This document shows positions 24,407 through 32,921 of a stretch of DNA of 47,730 nucleotides, in pieces. Every line of letters starts with the position of its first letter. Within the stretch, counting starts at the first letter, position 1. Position numbers and translations under genes: made by a program. Origin of the DNA: Lachnospiraceae bacterium (lineage in GTDB: Bacteria; Bacillota; Clostridia; Lachnospirales; Lachnospiraceae); contig SVEB01000021.1 in the NCBI GenBank assembly GCA_015057635.1, forward strand, positions 1 through 47,730, given 5' to 3'. The notes under the pieces were generated by a model. That model saw nothing but the letters and a program-made list of their open reading frames with translations, did not search any database and was not told the origin of the DNA.

Positions 24407-25672
24407 TTACTTACTAATACGTGGTGTGTACTCCGGCATAATGTGAACCTCTGATGGAATGATTTCATTTGCTAAGAATCTGACTCCATCCGCAGTCTCT
24501 AACAATGTGACTTTATGCGCAAATGCAAGGTCCGTTCCATAATCGAGACATACCGCATGTACAAGCAGCGTAATGCTTCCGTCTTCATTTCTTTCATAGG
24601 AACGTACCTCTGGGACCGGTGCAAGCTGCGGTGTATAAAACCGCTCCCATTGATACCCTTTATTCTTTTCATAAACTGCCCTCTCACGCACCTGTTTTAC
24701 CGTAAGAGGAAGACAGGCAACCATCGTCTGCTCAAATAACGCTGGATCAACATATGATTTCTCGGGCATCTCCTGATTGAAATCGTCAGATGACAGCGGA
24801 TAGAGGTACTCAAACAAATCATTTAGTGAAAGACTGTCCATATTCCGCTCATCCCAGTCTGTCAAAAACAGATTATTCCCCTGATACCCCACTGGTTTTA
24901 TATAGGCTTCATTTAACCGTTGACATTCCTCATCAATCGCTATAATGCGGAATGCATTCTCTTCGCTGATAGCCATCGTATCCGAAATAGACAGGCGATA
25001 AAAGAAATACCCATTCTCAGTCAGACGGTAATCATCCACCCCATATTTATGCATATCGGTCAGAACCGGGCTCCCTTTCTGATTCCAGGAGACAGATGCC
25101 CCAGTAACGGTTATCTTATTCCCGGTACAGCAAAAGAAAAACGCTAATAAACCACCACTGTCATTCACCTGATACACTTCCAGTGAAGCATTTTCCTGCC
25201 GGTTTGCTTTGTCGCAAAATTCTGTGACGTACTCTGGATGTGCCATATTGCATGATTTGGCGACTGCACAATAGCCGGCCTCTGATAATGCAGATACCAT
25301 CTTATTGATGTCATGTTCACTGATTGTCTGATTCAGATCATCCGATTTTTTTGCTGACTGATATATACGCTGATAACAAGCCGCAGCTTTCAACGCCTTC
25401 TGTTCCCATTCTTGCTGCTCCCGAATGGACATTGCAATCTCATCTGTACCAGAATACTGCTCTGCCTCCCAGGAAATATCATTTAGATCTCCTGCTGCCT
25501 CATCATCGGAATCAGAAACGGAATCAGAATCCGAATTAGCATCAAAAAGGGGCTCTTCTTTAATAGGGGCTGTATCTGCTTTTATATTTACATTTTCATC
25601 TGCTTTCCTGCTGCATCCGCTTAAAAATATAAGCGCCATGACAAGCACAAGCTTTTTTACGGATCTTTTCAT
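24407..25672 (-). CDS. lipoprotein of unknown function (possibly DUF6070-like)
   Basis: The 421-aa product has a lipoprotein signal peptide ending FLSGC (Cys20) and an acidic Ser/Asp-rich spacer at about 44-60 (NSDSDSVSDSDDE), then a mixed alpha/beta globular part. Motifs include NNLFLTDWDERNMDSLSLND and EIIPSEVHIMPEYTPR. I have a weak recollection of such TDWDE-containing proteins as DUF6070 in Lachnospiraceae; this is not certain. GAGGAG precedes the ATG. It is convergent with the AraC gene, 23 bases away. It could be a surface factor of the pectin locus or an unrelated neighbour; no catalytic motif is visible. Confidence 0.65.
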   Translation of the reverse strand: MKRSVKKLVLVMALIFLSGCSRKADENVNIKADTAPIKEEPLFDANSDSDSVSDSDDEAAGDLNDISWEAEQYSGTDEIAMSIREQQEWEQKALKAAACYQRIYQSAKKSDDLNQTISEHDINKMVSALSEAGYCAVAKSCNMAHPEYVTEFCDKANRQENASLEVYQVNDSGGLLAFFFCCTGNKITVTGASVSWNQKGSPVLTDMHKYGVDDYRLTENGYFFYRLSISDTMAISEENAFRIIAIDEECQRLNEAYIKPVGYQGNNLFLTDWDERNMDSLSLNDLFEYLYPLSSDDFNQEMPEKSYVDPALFEQTMVACLPLTVKQVRERAVYEKNKGYQWERFYTPQLAPVPEVRSYERNEDGSITLLVHAVCLDYGTDLAFAHKVTLLETADGVRFLANEIIPSEVHIMPEYTPRISK

Positions 25673-26001
25673 TATTTTCTCCTCGTATGATTTTCACGCA
25701 TTTTCATTATCCTTGTCCTGCTTTATTATAGCACCATGGAGTAATACATTTCCATTTTTACCTTATTTTATTCATCTATTTCATCGCTATTCTTTGTCAC
25801 GTATCTACATAAGCTGTCTTATCCCTAGTTTCCTGCATTTTATGATAAAGAGGTCATTACTGATAGAACAAATCTATAGGATATTATAAAACAGATTGAG
25901 GACTGCTAGCGGAAACTTATAGGATATTTGCGAAACATATTTACTAAACTCCCAGAAGGTGGTATCTGTTTTTCTTTTTTTAAGTTTATAGTGTCAATAA
26001 A
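25673..26001. other. gene-free stretch between lipoprotein gene and acetyltransferase gene
   Basis: This AT-rich stretch of about 330 bases holds the upstream region of the lipoprotein gene. I see no convincing coding frame, RNA or repeat in it. It marks the border between the pectin locus and the accessory-gene run. Confidence 0.5.
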
Positions 26002-26038
26002 GAAAAAAACACCTAAGGCTTCCCCTAAGTGCTTTTTT
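26002..26038 (-). terminator. rho-independent terminator of the acetyltransferase gene
   Basis: On the minus strand AAAAAAGCACTTAGGG, loop GAAG, then CCTTAGGTG and seven T form a stem closed by Watson-Crick and G-U pairs only. It follows the gene stop at 26066 by about 30 bases. In the plus direction the wobbles become A-C mismatches, so it works mainly for the minus strand. Confidence 0.85.
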
Positions 26039-26065
26039 CTTTGTCTCTGTAAGTAAGAATTTCTG

Positions 26066-26527
26066 TCACTTCATTACCTTTTCATATTCAAATAAATAGA
26101 ACCCACCTTTATTCTCATTTGGAAGTGTCTCACCAATTTTTTGATATCCCATTTTTTCATAGAAATGATGATTTCTAAAATTCTTATATGGCGTATGTAA
26201 TCTCCAACACTTTGCCTGAGGAAATTCATTTTCAATAAATGCAATTGCTTTAGCACCAATTCCAAGATTTTGGTACTTCTTTTCGATATAGATTCCTCCC
26301 AACCAAAAATAGTCGCCTTTATCGCAGCATGTGACACCACCGATTATGTGTCCATCTAATACTATTTTATAGGTAGGAAAATGTAATATATTTTCTTTCT
26401 CTTTTTCGTAATTATCATAGCCACTTGGCCCAAAACCATATGTAATGATATCATCCGAAAAAGCATCCATTTTCACTTTCATATACTCTTCCAGATCCTC
26501 AATCGTTGCCTTGCTAAATTCTAACAT
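26066..26527 (-). CDS. GNAT-family N-acetyltransferase
   Basis: The domain begins with LEFSKATIEDLEEYMKVKMD. It carries the acetyl-CoA loop region YIEKKYQNLGIGAKAIAFIE and the typical ending NHHFYEKMGYQKIGET. I favour the ATG at 26527 because the fold starts there (153 aa), although the nearest GGAGG is 14 bases upstream; a GTG at 26566 is the alternative. It transfers acetyl from acetyl-CoA to an amine; the substrate is unknown. It is the last gene of a minus-strand run of accessory enzymes and is followed by a strong terminator. Confidence 0.85.
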   Translation of the reverse strand: MLEFSKATIEDLEEYMKVKMDAFSDDIITYGFGPSGYDNYEKEKENILHFPTYKIVLDGHIIGGVTCCDKGDYFWLGGIYIEKKYQNLGIGAKAIAFIENEFPQAKCWRLHTPYKNFRNHHFYEKMGYQKIGETLPNENKGGFYLFEYEKVMK

Positions 26528-26625
26528 ATACTTTTTCTGCGCCTCCAAAAATCTTATAATATTCACACTGCTCTACATTCGTCCGCCTAATGATAAAAAG
26601 ACAGTACGCCATATTGAAACTTGCT

Positions 26626-27402
26626 TTACTGTTCACTGATTATTTCTTTATAATCGAACTTTGGTTTCATCAGTTTCATGAACATGTACATCGGTATTTT
26701 AGTCAGCCATTCAATCCGAGGTGATTTCTTAATCTGTTCTCGGGTAGGAATCGGTTCTTCCAGATCCGTAAGTAGCAATCGGTTCATTGTAAATGCTTTA
26801 ACATAATCCGACATTGTCCTGTGCCTGTAAATTACCGGTGTCTTACATTCAGATATGCCACCCTCCCATGTCTCAGGATGGAAATAATCTTTCACGATAA
26901 CCTGTATATTACCATTATCTTTAAACCACTTATGCTCAACAGGAGGCTTAAAACAAGGATGTAAAACTGATATGTATACTTGTCCGCCTGGTTTTAATAC
27001 TCTCTCTACTTCTCTTAATGTACCATTTATATCTTCCACATCCATCAGCATCATCGAGCATAATATCTTATCAAAAGTATTATCCTTTATTCCATGCAGA
27101 TCATTGCTATTTCGTATGTAATGATCAATTATAAGCCTTTCTTTTTTTGCCTGCTCTCTTGCATACGCGATGCAACCTTCTGAACAATCAATTGATGTAA
27201 CGAGGGCTCCCCTTTTTGCAAGTTCTCTGGAATATCCGCCTTCACCGCATCCTAAGTCTAATATCTTATCACCGTCTACATTTTCCATAAGCCGTAACGT
27301 ATTTGGCATTATGTAATCCATACGAAAATCATTTGTCTGGGCCTTGTCAATCCATTCTGTACCAAGTTTATTCCAACATTCTGTAGAACTATCTTTTTCC
27401 AT
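26626..27402 (-). CDS. class I SAM-dependent methyltransferase
   Basis: The ATG at 27402 is chosen because GGAGGAG lies a few bases upstream; an in-frame ATG at 27420 has no such site. The 258-aa product has motif I KILDLGCGEGGYSRELAKRG, the acidic end of strand 2 (VTSIDCSEGCI), motif IV (FDKILCSMMLMDVED) and LKPGGQVYISVLHP. The C-terminal part (about 170-230) likely caps the substrate pocket. The family (Methyltransf_11/25) methylates small molecules. The substrate cannot be told. It sits among acetyltransferases and a phosphotransferase-like kinase, which suggests detoxification or secondary modification. Confidence 0.9.
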   Translation of the reverse strand: MEKDSSTECWNKLGTEWIDKAQTNDFRMDYIMPNTLRLMENVDGDKILDLGCGEGGYSRELAKRGALVTSIDCSEGCIAYAREQAKKERLIIDHYIRNSNDLHGIKDNTFDKILCSMMLMDVEDINGTLREVERVLKPGGQVYISVLHPCFKPPVEHKWFKDNGNIQVIVKDYFHPETWEGGISECKTPVIYRHRTMSDYVKAFTMNRLLLTDLEEPIPTREQIKKSPRIEWLTKIPMYMFMKLMKPKFDYKEIISEQ

Positions 27403-27456
27403 TTCATCTCCTCCAAACAATAAATCTTTTCTGCATTCAAAATCTGTTTATGCAAT

Positions 27457-27606
27457 TTAATGATCTTCTTCAGAATTTCTAAGATATATGTTTCTAATTT
27501 CATCCACATCTTGGTATCTAATTGCCGACATATCTTCGGAATCATCGGAAATAGTCTGTATCCAGCCATTCTTCAAATCCAACGACTCAAACTGTTTCCA
27601 CCACAT
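27457..27606 (-). CDS. small hypothetical protein (49 aa)
   Basis: A short frame starts MWWKQFESLDLKNGW and ends VDEIRNIYLRNSEEDH. Its ATG at 27606 has GAAGGA five to six bases upstream. It fills most of the gap between two minus-strand genes and has protein-like composition (acidic, with aromatic residues), unlike chance AT-rich frames. I do not recognise it. It may be a real small gene or the remnant of a longer one. Confidence 0.4.
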   Translation of the reverse strand: MWWKQFESLDLKNGWIQTISDDSEDMSAIRYQDVDEIRNIYLRNSEEDH

Positions 27607-27639
27607 TGCAATCCTTCTTCAATTTTCAGTTTATCTTTC

Positions 27640-28155
27640 TTATTCATCTTCAAAACATATTTTTAATATAACACTATTATCTACCATTTCACCAAAATGC
27701 TTGAATCCTGCTTTTTGATAGCATTTTATAGCACGCTTATTTTCTATATCCGGATCGATGATAACTTGCTTCACATATGGATATTTCTTATGTATGATCT
27801 CAACCATTTGCTTTAATGCTTTCGTTCCATAGCCATTGTTTCTTTCCTTTAGAATGCCAACCCACATATCAATCCCCATTGTTATATTATCTTGTATATA
27901 ATATTGAATATAGCCAATAGGCTCATCATCTCGTAAAATGAAATATGGAAATACATCAATCGGATTCTTTACCCTTGGTCCGTACTTTTTCATAACCCTT
28001 TCAATCGTTACCGGTGGTTCGCCTTTTTCATCACACCATACCCATTCCTGAAGTTCAGGCTCCAAAAACCATTGACGCATTAATTCATAATCAGCCCTGG
28101 TGTCTTCCATCAATCTTAATGTTATCCTGTCATCTGGATTTAATGGATCTGTCAT
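27640..28155 (-). CDS. GNAT acetyltransferase of the aminoglycoside 6'-N-acetyltransferase-like group
   Basis: The start at 28155 is supported by AAGGAG nine bases upstream; the open frame extends further but without family features. The 171-aa product contains ITLRLMEDTRADYELMRQWF, DEPIGYIQYYI, the acetyl-CoA region ERNNGYGTKALKQMV and the ending IDPDIENKRAIKCYQKAGF. This ending is typical of AAC(6')-I and the related siderophore-type acetyltransferases. Resistance to an aminoglycoside is possible but not shown by sequence alone. Confidence 0.85.
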   Translation of the reverse strand: MTDPLNPDDRITLRLMEDTRADYELMRQWFLEPELQEWVWCDEKGEPPVTIERVMKKYGPRVKNPIDVFPYFILRDDEPIGYIQYYIQDNITMGIDMWVGILKERNNGYGTKALKQMVEIIHKKYPYVKQVIIDPDIENKRAIKCYQKAGFKHFGEMVDNSVILKICFEDE

Positions 28156-28221
28156 TTGCTCATCTCCTTGCATTATTAAAGGTGAAAGTTGAAAGATTAG
28201 TAAATGGTAGTTACACAATCT

Positions 28222-28740
28222 CTATAGTTTGGGTTTATATCTATCGCGAAATTCTTGTTTTGCAATAGCAGAAGTTTTTTCAACAAAACTGAACTTTGCC
28301 TGTGAGTAACCATTCGGTTTACCGTTTGGCATACGCTCTATAACACCATTTTGAATATCATTCAGTATCTTTGATTTTAGGTTACCATATTCCGCTGCAA
28401 CATCTGGATGCGCTATCAGGTAATCTCTGAAGTACAGTTCATTCCAGTCTCCCAAATATCTGACATGAAGAAGATATACTTTTTCTGCAAATCCATCGCA
28501 TGACATGCCTTTAGCCAAAAGTAATCTTAATGGGTCATCCGCTCTTGAAGAGATTTCTTCCCCATACCCAAGCATTTTTAGATCATTCAGCAACTTTGTG
28601 ACATTACAACAGCCATCAATCTCCAATAAAATATCTATTATTGGTTTTGCAATCAACCCCTCAATCGCACTGCTGCCTCCTATTATGTAGATAATCTCCA
28701 CTGAAAATTCTAATTTACTTGTATCAATTATATAAAACAC
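28222..28740 (-). CDS. GrpB-family (UPF0157) protein with divergent or lost N-terminus
   Basis: The 172-residue frame matches the GrpB/UPF0157 nucleotidyltransferase-like family from IGGSSAIEGLIAKPIIDILL onward; the usual form is IGSTSVPGL-AKPIIDI. Later LLHVRYLGDWNELYFRDYLI and HPDVAAEYGNLK follow the family. Only about 20 residues precede the IG motif, where the family normally has about 40. The only usable start is a GTG at 28740 without a good ribosome site, lying inside a 28-bp repeat. I therefore suspect the 5' end was replaced by recombination, and the gene may be a pseudogene. The function of the family is poorly known. Confidence 0.7.
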   Translation of the reverse strand: MFYIIDTSKLEFSVEIIYIIGGSSAIEGLIAKPIIDILLEIDGCCNVTKLLNDLKMLGYGEEISSRADDPLRLLLAKGMSCDGFAEKVYLLHVRYLGDWNELYFRDYLIAHPDVAAEYGNLKSKILNDIQNGVIERMPNGKPNGYSQAKFSFVEKTSAIAKQEFRDRYKPKL

Positions 28741-28758
28741 CTTTACGCTATGGAGCTT
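28731..28758 (-). repeat. 28-bp repeat, copy 1 (at the GrpB-family gene start)
   Basis: Shares 24 of 28 bases with 29448-29475, including an uninterrupted TAAAACACCTTTAC. Here it runs directly into the coding frame of the GrpB-family gene and supplies its GTG start. Confidence 0.75.
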
Positions 28759-28793
28759 CTGTGCATATCAGGTGTTCCTTAGCACTGAGAAAT

Positions 28794-28826
28794 AAAAAAA
28801 GCGGTCAGCTCTTATAACTAACCGCC
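28794..28826 (-). terminator. rho-independent terminator after the phosphotransferase-like kinase gene
   Basis: On the minus strand GCGGTTAG, a nine-base loop, CTGACCGC and TTTTTTT form a classic terminator. It lies about 70 bases after the stop at 28898. Confidence 0.88.
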
Positions 28827-28897
28827 CATAATATTTGTAATCTTACCACATCTATCCTGCGTATTTTTAGTTCCCAGACAAATCACGATTTGTAGAA

Positions 28898-29404
28898 CTA
28901 ATTTGTATCTCTGCATGATAATTCGGCTATTTTTTGAATACATTCCAAAGACGATAACTCATAAGTATCTACTGTTAAGTCATATCCTTCTTTCGGAAAT
29001 AAGTACTCATAGGAAGCTTCTGCTGAGCCAATACATCTATTGTGTCTTGCACTTTCTCTTTTTTTCAACTCATCTATCGGACATGTTACATGTACTGTAA
29101 TTACTTTAAAATCAATGAGACTTTCCAAAAGCTGCGAATAGATACGTTCGCTTGTAATTACATGGTCAATTATAACATTTATCTTGCTTTCAAGCAGTTC
29201 AACTACCCTTGTACAAAGTGGCTTCGATATCTCAAAAACATCATCTTCATAAATAACTTCATCGAAAGTCATCTTTAAAAAATCATCGATGGAAACAATA
29301 GCATATTCCTCATCTTTTGCTCTAAAATATGTTTGTAGTTCTCTTGCCAAAGTAGATTTTCCACTACTTGAAGGTCCATTTAAAACTATTACTTGTGAAG
29401 TCAT
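28898..29404 (-). CDS. P-loop kinase similar to chloramphenicol 3-O-phosphotransferase
   Basis: The 168-aa protein opens with strand 1 and the Walker A loop IVLNGPSSSGKSTLA (about 6-20), followed by IVSIDDFLKM, VIIDHVI (Walker-B-like strand) and VHVTCPIDELKKRESARHNR. It ends with EGYDLTVDTYELSSLECIQK, as CPT-family proteins do. Such enzymes phosphorylate small hydroxylated compounds. Activity on chloramphenicol would need the substrate-site residues confirmed. The gene follows a 28-bp repeat and is closed by its own terminator, so it looks like a single transferable unit. Confidence 0.83.
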   Translation of the reverse strand: MTSQVIVLNGPSSSGKSTLARELQTYFRAKDEEYAIVSIDDFLKMTFDEVIYEDDVFEISKPLCTRVVELLESKINVIIDHVITSERIYSQLLESLIDFKVITVHVTCPIDELKKRESARHNRCIGSAEASYEYLFPKEGYDLTVDTYELSSLECIQKIAELSCRDTN

Positions 29405-29447
29405 TTGAATTCACCCCTTACATCTTCCGGTTATCCTTGTATTTTTA

Positions 29448-29475
29448 TCTAAAACACCTTTACATTATGTAGCTT
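29448..29475 (-). repeat. 28-bp repeat, copy 2 (upstream of the kinase gene)
   Basis: This copy lies 44 bases upstream of the kinase ATG. It contains CATAAT on the minus strand, a possible -10 box, so the repeat may carry a promoter. The partner copy is at 28731-28758. Confidence 0.7.
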
Positions 29476-29678
29476 ACCTCGGATGATAAATCTAATCTTT
29501 CTTAAACATTACCATATTAACCCATTATTTTCAATGCAGCATTATTATTTCTATGCTGATTCTCTCCATCGTAAGCCTTTATCCCCCATATATTCCTATC
29601 GTATAAAATGGATAAGCTTATGTTCTGTTCCGAGTTGTTGAACCTGAAAATCAAGCTATTCTCTCGACAAATCGGAAT

Positions 29679-30122
29679 CTACAAACTTTTCGAAAGGTAA
29701 ACCATATCAACGAGTTGTATCCCATCCTCAAACATCGGATGGTCATAGTTGTCTGTAAAAAAATTCTTTATACTGCCCGAACGTGTAAAACCACATTTTC
29801 CGTAAAAGTTAAGTGATGATGGAACATCTCCTGTGCCAACTTGCAAAACCGAATACGCACCTTTATATTTGGTGGCAACGAAGTCAATCAAAGCTCTTCC
29901 ATAGCCGTGCCTTTGATGCTCTGGCGCAACGGCGATGTTTTTGATTTCCAATACCCCATTTCCTTCATCGGTCACCACGCATTCGGCTTTTACGCCGTTA
30001 TCATTCAGAACATACATGATACCTTTCGGGAGATAAATGTCAATCATATTCTCCTGCTCATCGGCAAGCAGAAGCAGATCAATATATTGTTTTTTATTGC
30101 CGGTCACTTCGTAAATATCCAT
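29679..30122 (-). CDS. GNAT-family N-acetyltransferase
   Basis: The 147-aa product has the GNAT core IKNIAVAPEHQRHGYGRALIDFV (about 67-89), with the acetyl-CoA-binding Q-R-H-G-Y-G loop, and the ending SSLNFYGKCGFTRSG. The substrate is unknown. It lies 24 bases after the nitroreductase gene, and the two share locally raised GC, so they were probably acquired together. A 274-base gap with no recognised gene follows. Confidence 0.87.
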   Translation of the reverse strand: MDIYEVTGNKKQYIDLLLLADEQENMIDIYLPKGIMYVLNDNGVKAECVVTDEGNGVLEIKNIAVAPEHQRHGYGRALIDFVATKYKGAYSVLQVGTGDVPSSLNFYGKCGFTRSGSIKNFFTDNYDHPMFEDGIQLVDMVYLSKSL

Positions 30123-30146
30123 TCTATTTTCCCCTTTAATCTCCGC

Positions 30147-30731
30147 TTATCGTTCTGTCGCAATATCATCCTGCAGCATCTGCAACGTGCGCATAGTCCT
30201 TTTCTTGCTTTGGTCAAACTTTTGCCAGTGTACCGCTTCTTCCGTATACCAAGTACGCGATTTTCTGTGATAGGCAGGGTAGCCAAATTCTATAATACAC
30301 AAGGGCTGCACGTCATCCGGAATATCAAGTATCTTACACAGTAAATCCTCGTCAAAGCCTCCAACACAAACGGAAGCTAAACCCAGTTCGGTTGCCGCAA
30401 GCATCATGTTCTGGGCTGCCGCACCACAATCCTGCATCCAGCCCTCGCCCTCCCACGGGATATGTTTATATACACCGCATACCACGATTGCGAGAGGGGC
30501 GTTGTACTGTCCCTGTGTTGTTGCAGCCTTAACCGCACCAAGCGTTTCGGCTTCATCAACGACGATAAATGCCCACGGCTGTAAATTGCACGCCGATGGC
30601 GCCGCCATGGCTGCTTTCAACAGAATCTCAATTTGCCCCCGCTCAACGGGTGTGTCAAGAAAGCTGCGAATGCTTCTGCGCGCAAGAATCGCATCATAAA
30701 CGGGATGTTCACTCATTTTCTCTTCTTTCAA
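30147..30731 (-). CDS. nitroreductase-family flavoprotein
   Basis: This 194-aa FMN-dependent oxidoreductase starts at a TTG (30731) with GGAG seven bases upstream; an ATG at 30716 is the alternative. Family features are AILARRSIRSFLDTPVE, AAMAAPSACNLQPWAFIVVD (the FMN-binding PSACNxQPW loop), AAAQNMMLAATELGLASVCVG and IEFGYPAYH. It reduces nitro-compounds, quinones or similar acceptors with NAD(P)H. Its GC is about 53-55 percent in sampled stretches against roughly 40 percent nearby, which points to horizontal acquisition. Confidence 0.92.
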   Translation of the reverse strand: MKEEKMSEHPVYDAILARRSIRSFLDTPVERGQIEILLKAAMAAPSACNLQPWAFIVVDEAETLGAVKAATTQGQYNAPLAIVVCGVYKHIPWEGEGWMQDCGAAAQNMMLAATELGLASVCVGGFDEDLLCKILDIPDDVQPLCIIEFGYPAYHRKSRTWYTEEAVHWQKFDQSKKRTMRTLQMLQDDIATER

Positions 30732-30865
30732 TATTTTTCTCCTTTCACTGTTCTTCTCCTTTGAATAAATTCTGGTTTACTGATTCCCTTATCTGCCTAC
30801 TGCTGCACTTGAAGTCTAATCCCCCACCTAATTAGTTGATTGCAATAGCTTTCATACTCTAGTGC

Positions 30866-31798
30866 TTATATTTCTTTTATCCCTCGCAAACGTATATCAT
30901 TTAATTCCTCCGCCGTAAGCGTACCTGCATGAAACAGATTACTATATTCTTTATCTATTGATTGGTTGAAGATCAATAAATCATCTGTATTAATGGTAAC
31001 CGGCACACCATTTCTGACTAAAATCTTTATTGGGTGCTCTTTATAACTTTCTGCAACCTTAAGCATTACATTACTGGATGGACATATATTTAACGTAATC
31101 TTACGATCTGCTAAAAGTTGCATCACGGATTTGGATGCTGCTGCCGCTATTCCGTGATGGACTTCATCAAGTCCCAACACTTCAACAGCATTCCTAACAT
31201 CATCTGCCGTACCAAATTCTCCTACATGCATTCTCTTGACCATCCCATATTCTTCTGCCTTCTGATATAACGGAACAAAGTTTTTAAATAGCTGAACATT
31301 TTCACCTGAATTAATATCAATAGATCGAAAGAATCCGTATTCAAGAAAATCTGCAATCCGTTCTTTTTCATCCTTCATGTTGCAGTATGCCGAATATGCT
31401 AACTCAGGCTCAAAACTTGTCTTTGGGCAATATTGTTCTTTAAAGCCATTTAAAATAGCAACAAATGGCTCCATCCCGCCAACAAGTTCAATATCGCCAA
31501 TACTAAAACTTAATGCTAAACGTACAATATTATTTCTTTGTGCCTCAGCAAAACAGGCTTCCCATCGCAGGATGTTTCCTTCTCGCCCACGGCATACAGG
31601 TTTTATATTATGATCAAACCACTCCTGCATATGCGATAAAGAATCGAATTTTTGGGGTGGTGATGGTATTTTTACACCTGTCTTTTCAGAAATAAAGCTT
31701 GGATTTCCTCCGCGACCGCCATGACTATGGATATCGCTTTTCCTTATAGAAATAATCGTCTCTGTATCATTTTTTTCAAGTGCCTTAATAAAATCCAT
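30866..31798 (-). CDS. adenosine-deaminase-like metal-dependent hydrolase
   Basis: The 310-aa protein follows the A_deaminase pattern: metal-binding His pair in SDIHSHGGRGG, MHVGEFG (His and the catalytic Glu), DEVHHGIAAA, ICPSSNVML and the Asp pair in VPVTINTDDLLIFN. All key residues look intact, so an active zinc-dependent deaminase is likely. It may act on adenosine or another aminopurine. It is somewhat shorter than typical adenosine deaminases (about 330 aa). It lies in the accessory-gene run, with no purine genes nearby. Confidence 0.85.
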   Translation of the reverse strand: MDFIKALEKNDTETIISIRKSDIHSHGGRGGNPSFISEKTGVKIPSPPQKFDSLSHMQEWFDHNIKPVCRGREGNILRWEACFAEAQRNNIVRLALSFSIGDIELVGGMEPFVAILNGFKEQYCPKTSFEPELAYSAYCNMKDEKERIADFLEYGFFRSIDINSGENVQLFKNFVPLYQKAEEYGMVKRMHVGEFGTADDVRNAVEVLGLDEVHHGIAAAASKSVMQLLADRKITLNICPSSNVMLKVAESYKEHPIKILVRNGVPVTINTDDLLIFNQSIDKEYSNLFHAGTLTAEELNDIRLRGIKEI

Positions 31799-31888
31799 GA
31801 TCTTATCACTCCATTATGTATTTATGCTTTTTAACTCAGTTTGATTGAAATTGAAGTACACTGCCCGACAAATCGGAAGTTATGATGC

Positions 31889-32812
31889 TTATCTATGAGA
31901 GGACTCTATGCGAACTGCTGCAGCCATCCCACCGTCACCATACGATGGATGCTCTATAAAATTCTTTGATACGTTACTTAACGTTTGTTTTGCTGTCACC
32001 GTATGAATTATTTCACTTTCCCATCCATAAAGTCTTTCAATGGATATTGACTCAATAGCCAACAATGTATCTACTATATGTTCACGATAACTGCTAATAT
32101 GTTTTTCCATAATAAAGCGCATGAGATCCAGTCGCTTTGTCATGCTTTTTACATTCGATGAGACAGGCCCAGTGCGATAATCAATTAATGGTTCTTCTAT
32201 AATTCCAATGCATGCATCTGCCTTTGTTTCCAGCATACTTAAAAAGAAATCCCAATCTTCAAAACCAGAGCGCATAGATTCATCATATCCACCGCATTGT
32301 TCCCACACTTTGCGCCGAAGGATATGTGTCGCTGGACAACAATTCCGTGAAAGAAATTGGGCGATGTCACCTCCGCTCGGACAAACAGTTGCATCAAGAA
32401 TTCCAAACGTTTTCATCCAGGATGAAGCTGCAATCATAGATGGATTATCTCGTAATAATTGACTAACATGTTCAATATAGGAAGGTTCGAGTTTATCATC
32501 CCCGTCAAGCACTAAAACCATTGGTGCCTGAGATTTACGGATACCAGTATTTCTTGCTGCAGATACGCCTCTATTCGTTTGTTTCACTACTATTATCGGA
32601 ACAGATATACTAAAATCCATTCTAATAGTATTTAATATATTGATAGAATTCTCATCTGTCGAACCGTCATCCACAATAATAATTCTTGCCGGCTGTATTG
32701 TTTGAGCACACAGCGAATGAACCGCTTCCAGAATCATAGAACCCTGATTAAAACTGGTAATTACTACATCCACATCTTTAGCAATACGATCTTTATCATT
32801 ATTGATATTCAC
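31889..32812 (-). CDS. GT2-family glycosyltransferase
   Basis: A GTG at 32812 preceded by ACGGAGGAG is the best start, giving 307 residues; an ATG at 32851 lies upstream of that ribosome site. The GT-A fold is clear: VDVVITSFNQGSMILEAVHS, IIIVDDGSTDE, GVSAARNTGI, the DxD motif VLDGDDKLEP and the acceptor-side GFEDWDFFLSM. It transfers a sugar from a nucleotide-sugar to an unknown acceptor. No transmembrane segment or other polysaccharide genes lie beside it. Confidence 0.9.
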   Translation of the reverse strand: MNINNDKDRIAKDVDVVITSFNQGSMILEAVHSLCAQTIQPARIIIVDDGSTDENSINILNTIRMDFSISVPIIVVKQTNRGVSAARNTGIRKSQAPMVLVLDGDDKLEPSYIEHVSQLLRDNPSMIAASSWMKTFGILDATVCPSGGDIAQFLSRNCCPATHILRRKVWEQCGGYDESMRSGFEDWDFFLSMLETKADACIGIIEEPLIDYRTGPVSSNVKSMTKRLDLMRFIMEKHISSYREHIVDTLLAIESISIERLYGWESEIIHTVTAKQTLSNVSKNFIEHPSYGDGGMAAAVRIESSHR

Positions 32813-32921
32813 TTTGTACTCCTCCGTAACGTCTCGCTGAGTGTTATGCAAACTATATTATGTAGATTAACTATGATAGCAGCGTAGCTTTTACTTATTT
32901 TACCATTCCATGTGGGTGTAT

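Noticed and set aside
25490..25545. Ser/Asp-coding repeat as a possible adhesin SD-repeat
   Set aside because: Only about 15 residues are involved, just after a lipobox; this is an ordinary acidic lipoprotein spacer.
29841..30344. 167-residue plus-strand open frame
   Set aside because: It overlaps, on the other strand, the 3' part of the nitroreductase and the GNAT gene, both of which carry clear family motifs.
26066..32812. Integron gene-cassette array
   Set aside because: The run of small resistance-type genes suggested it, but no integrase gene and no attC-like core sites were found, gaps vary in length, and only one 28-bp repeat pair is convincing.
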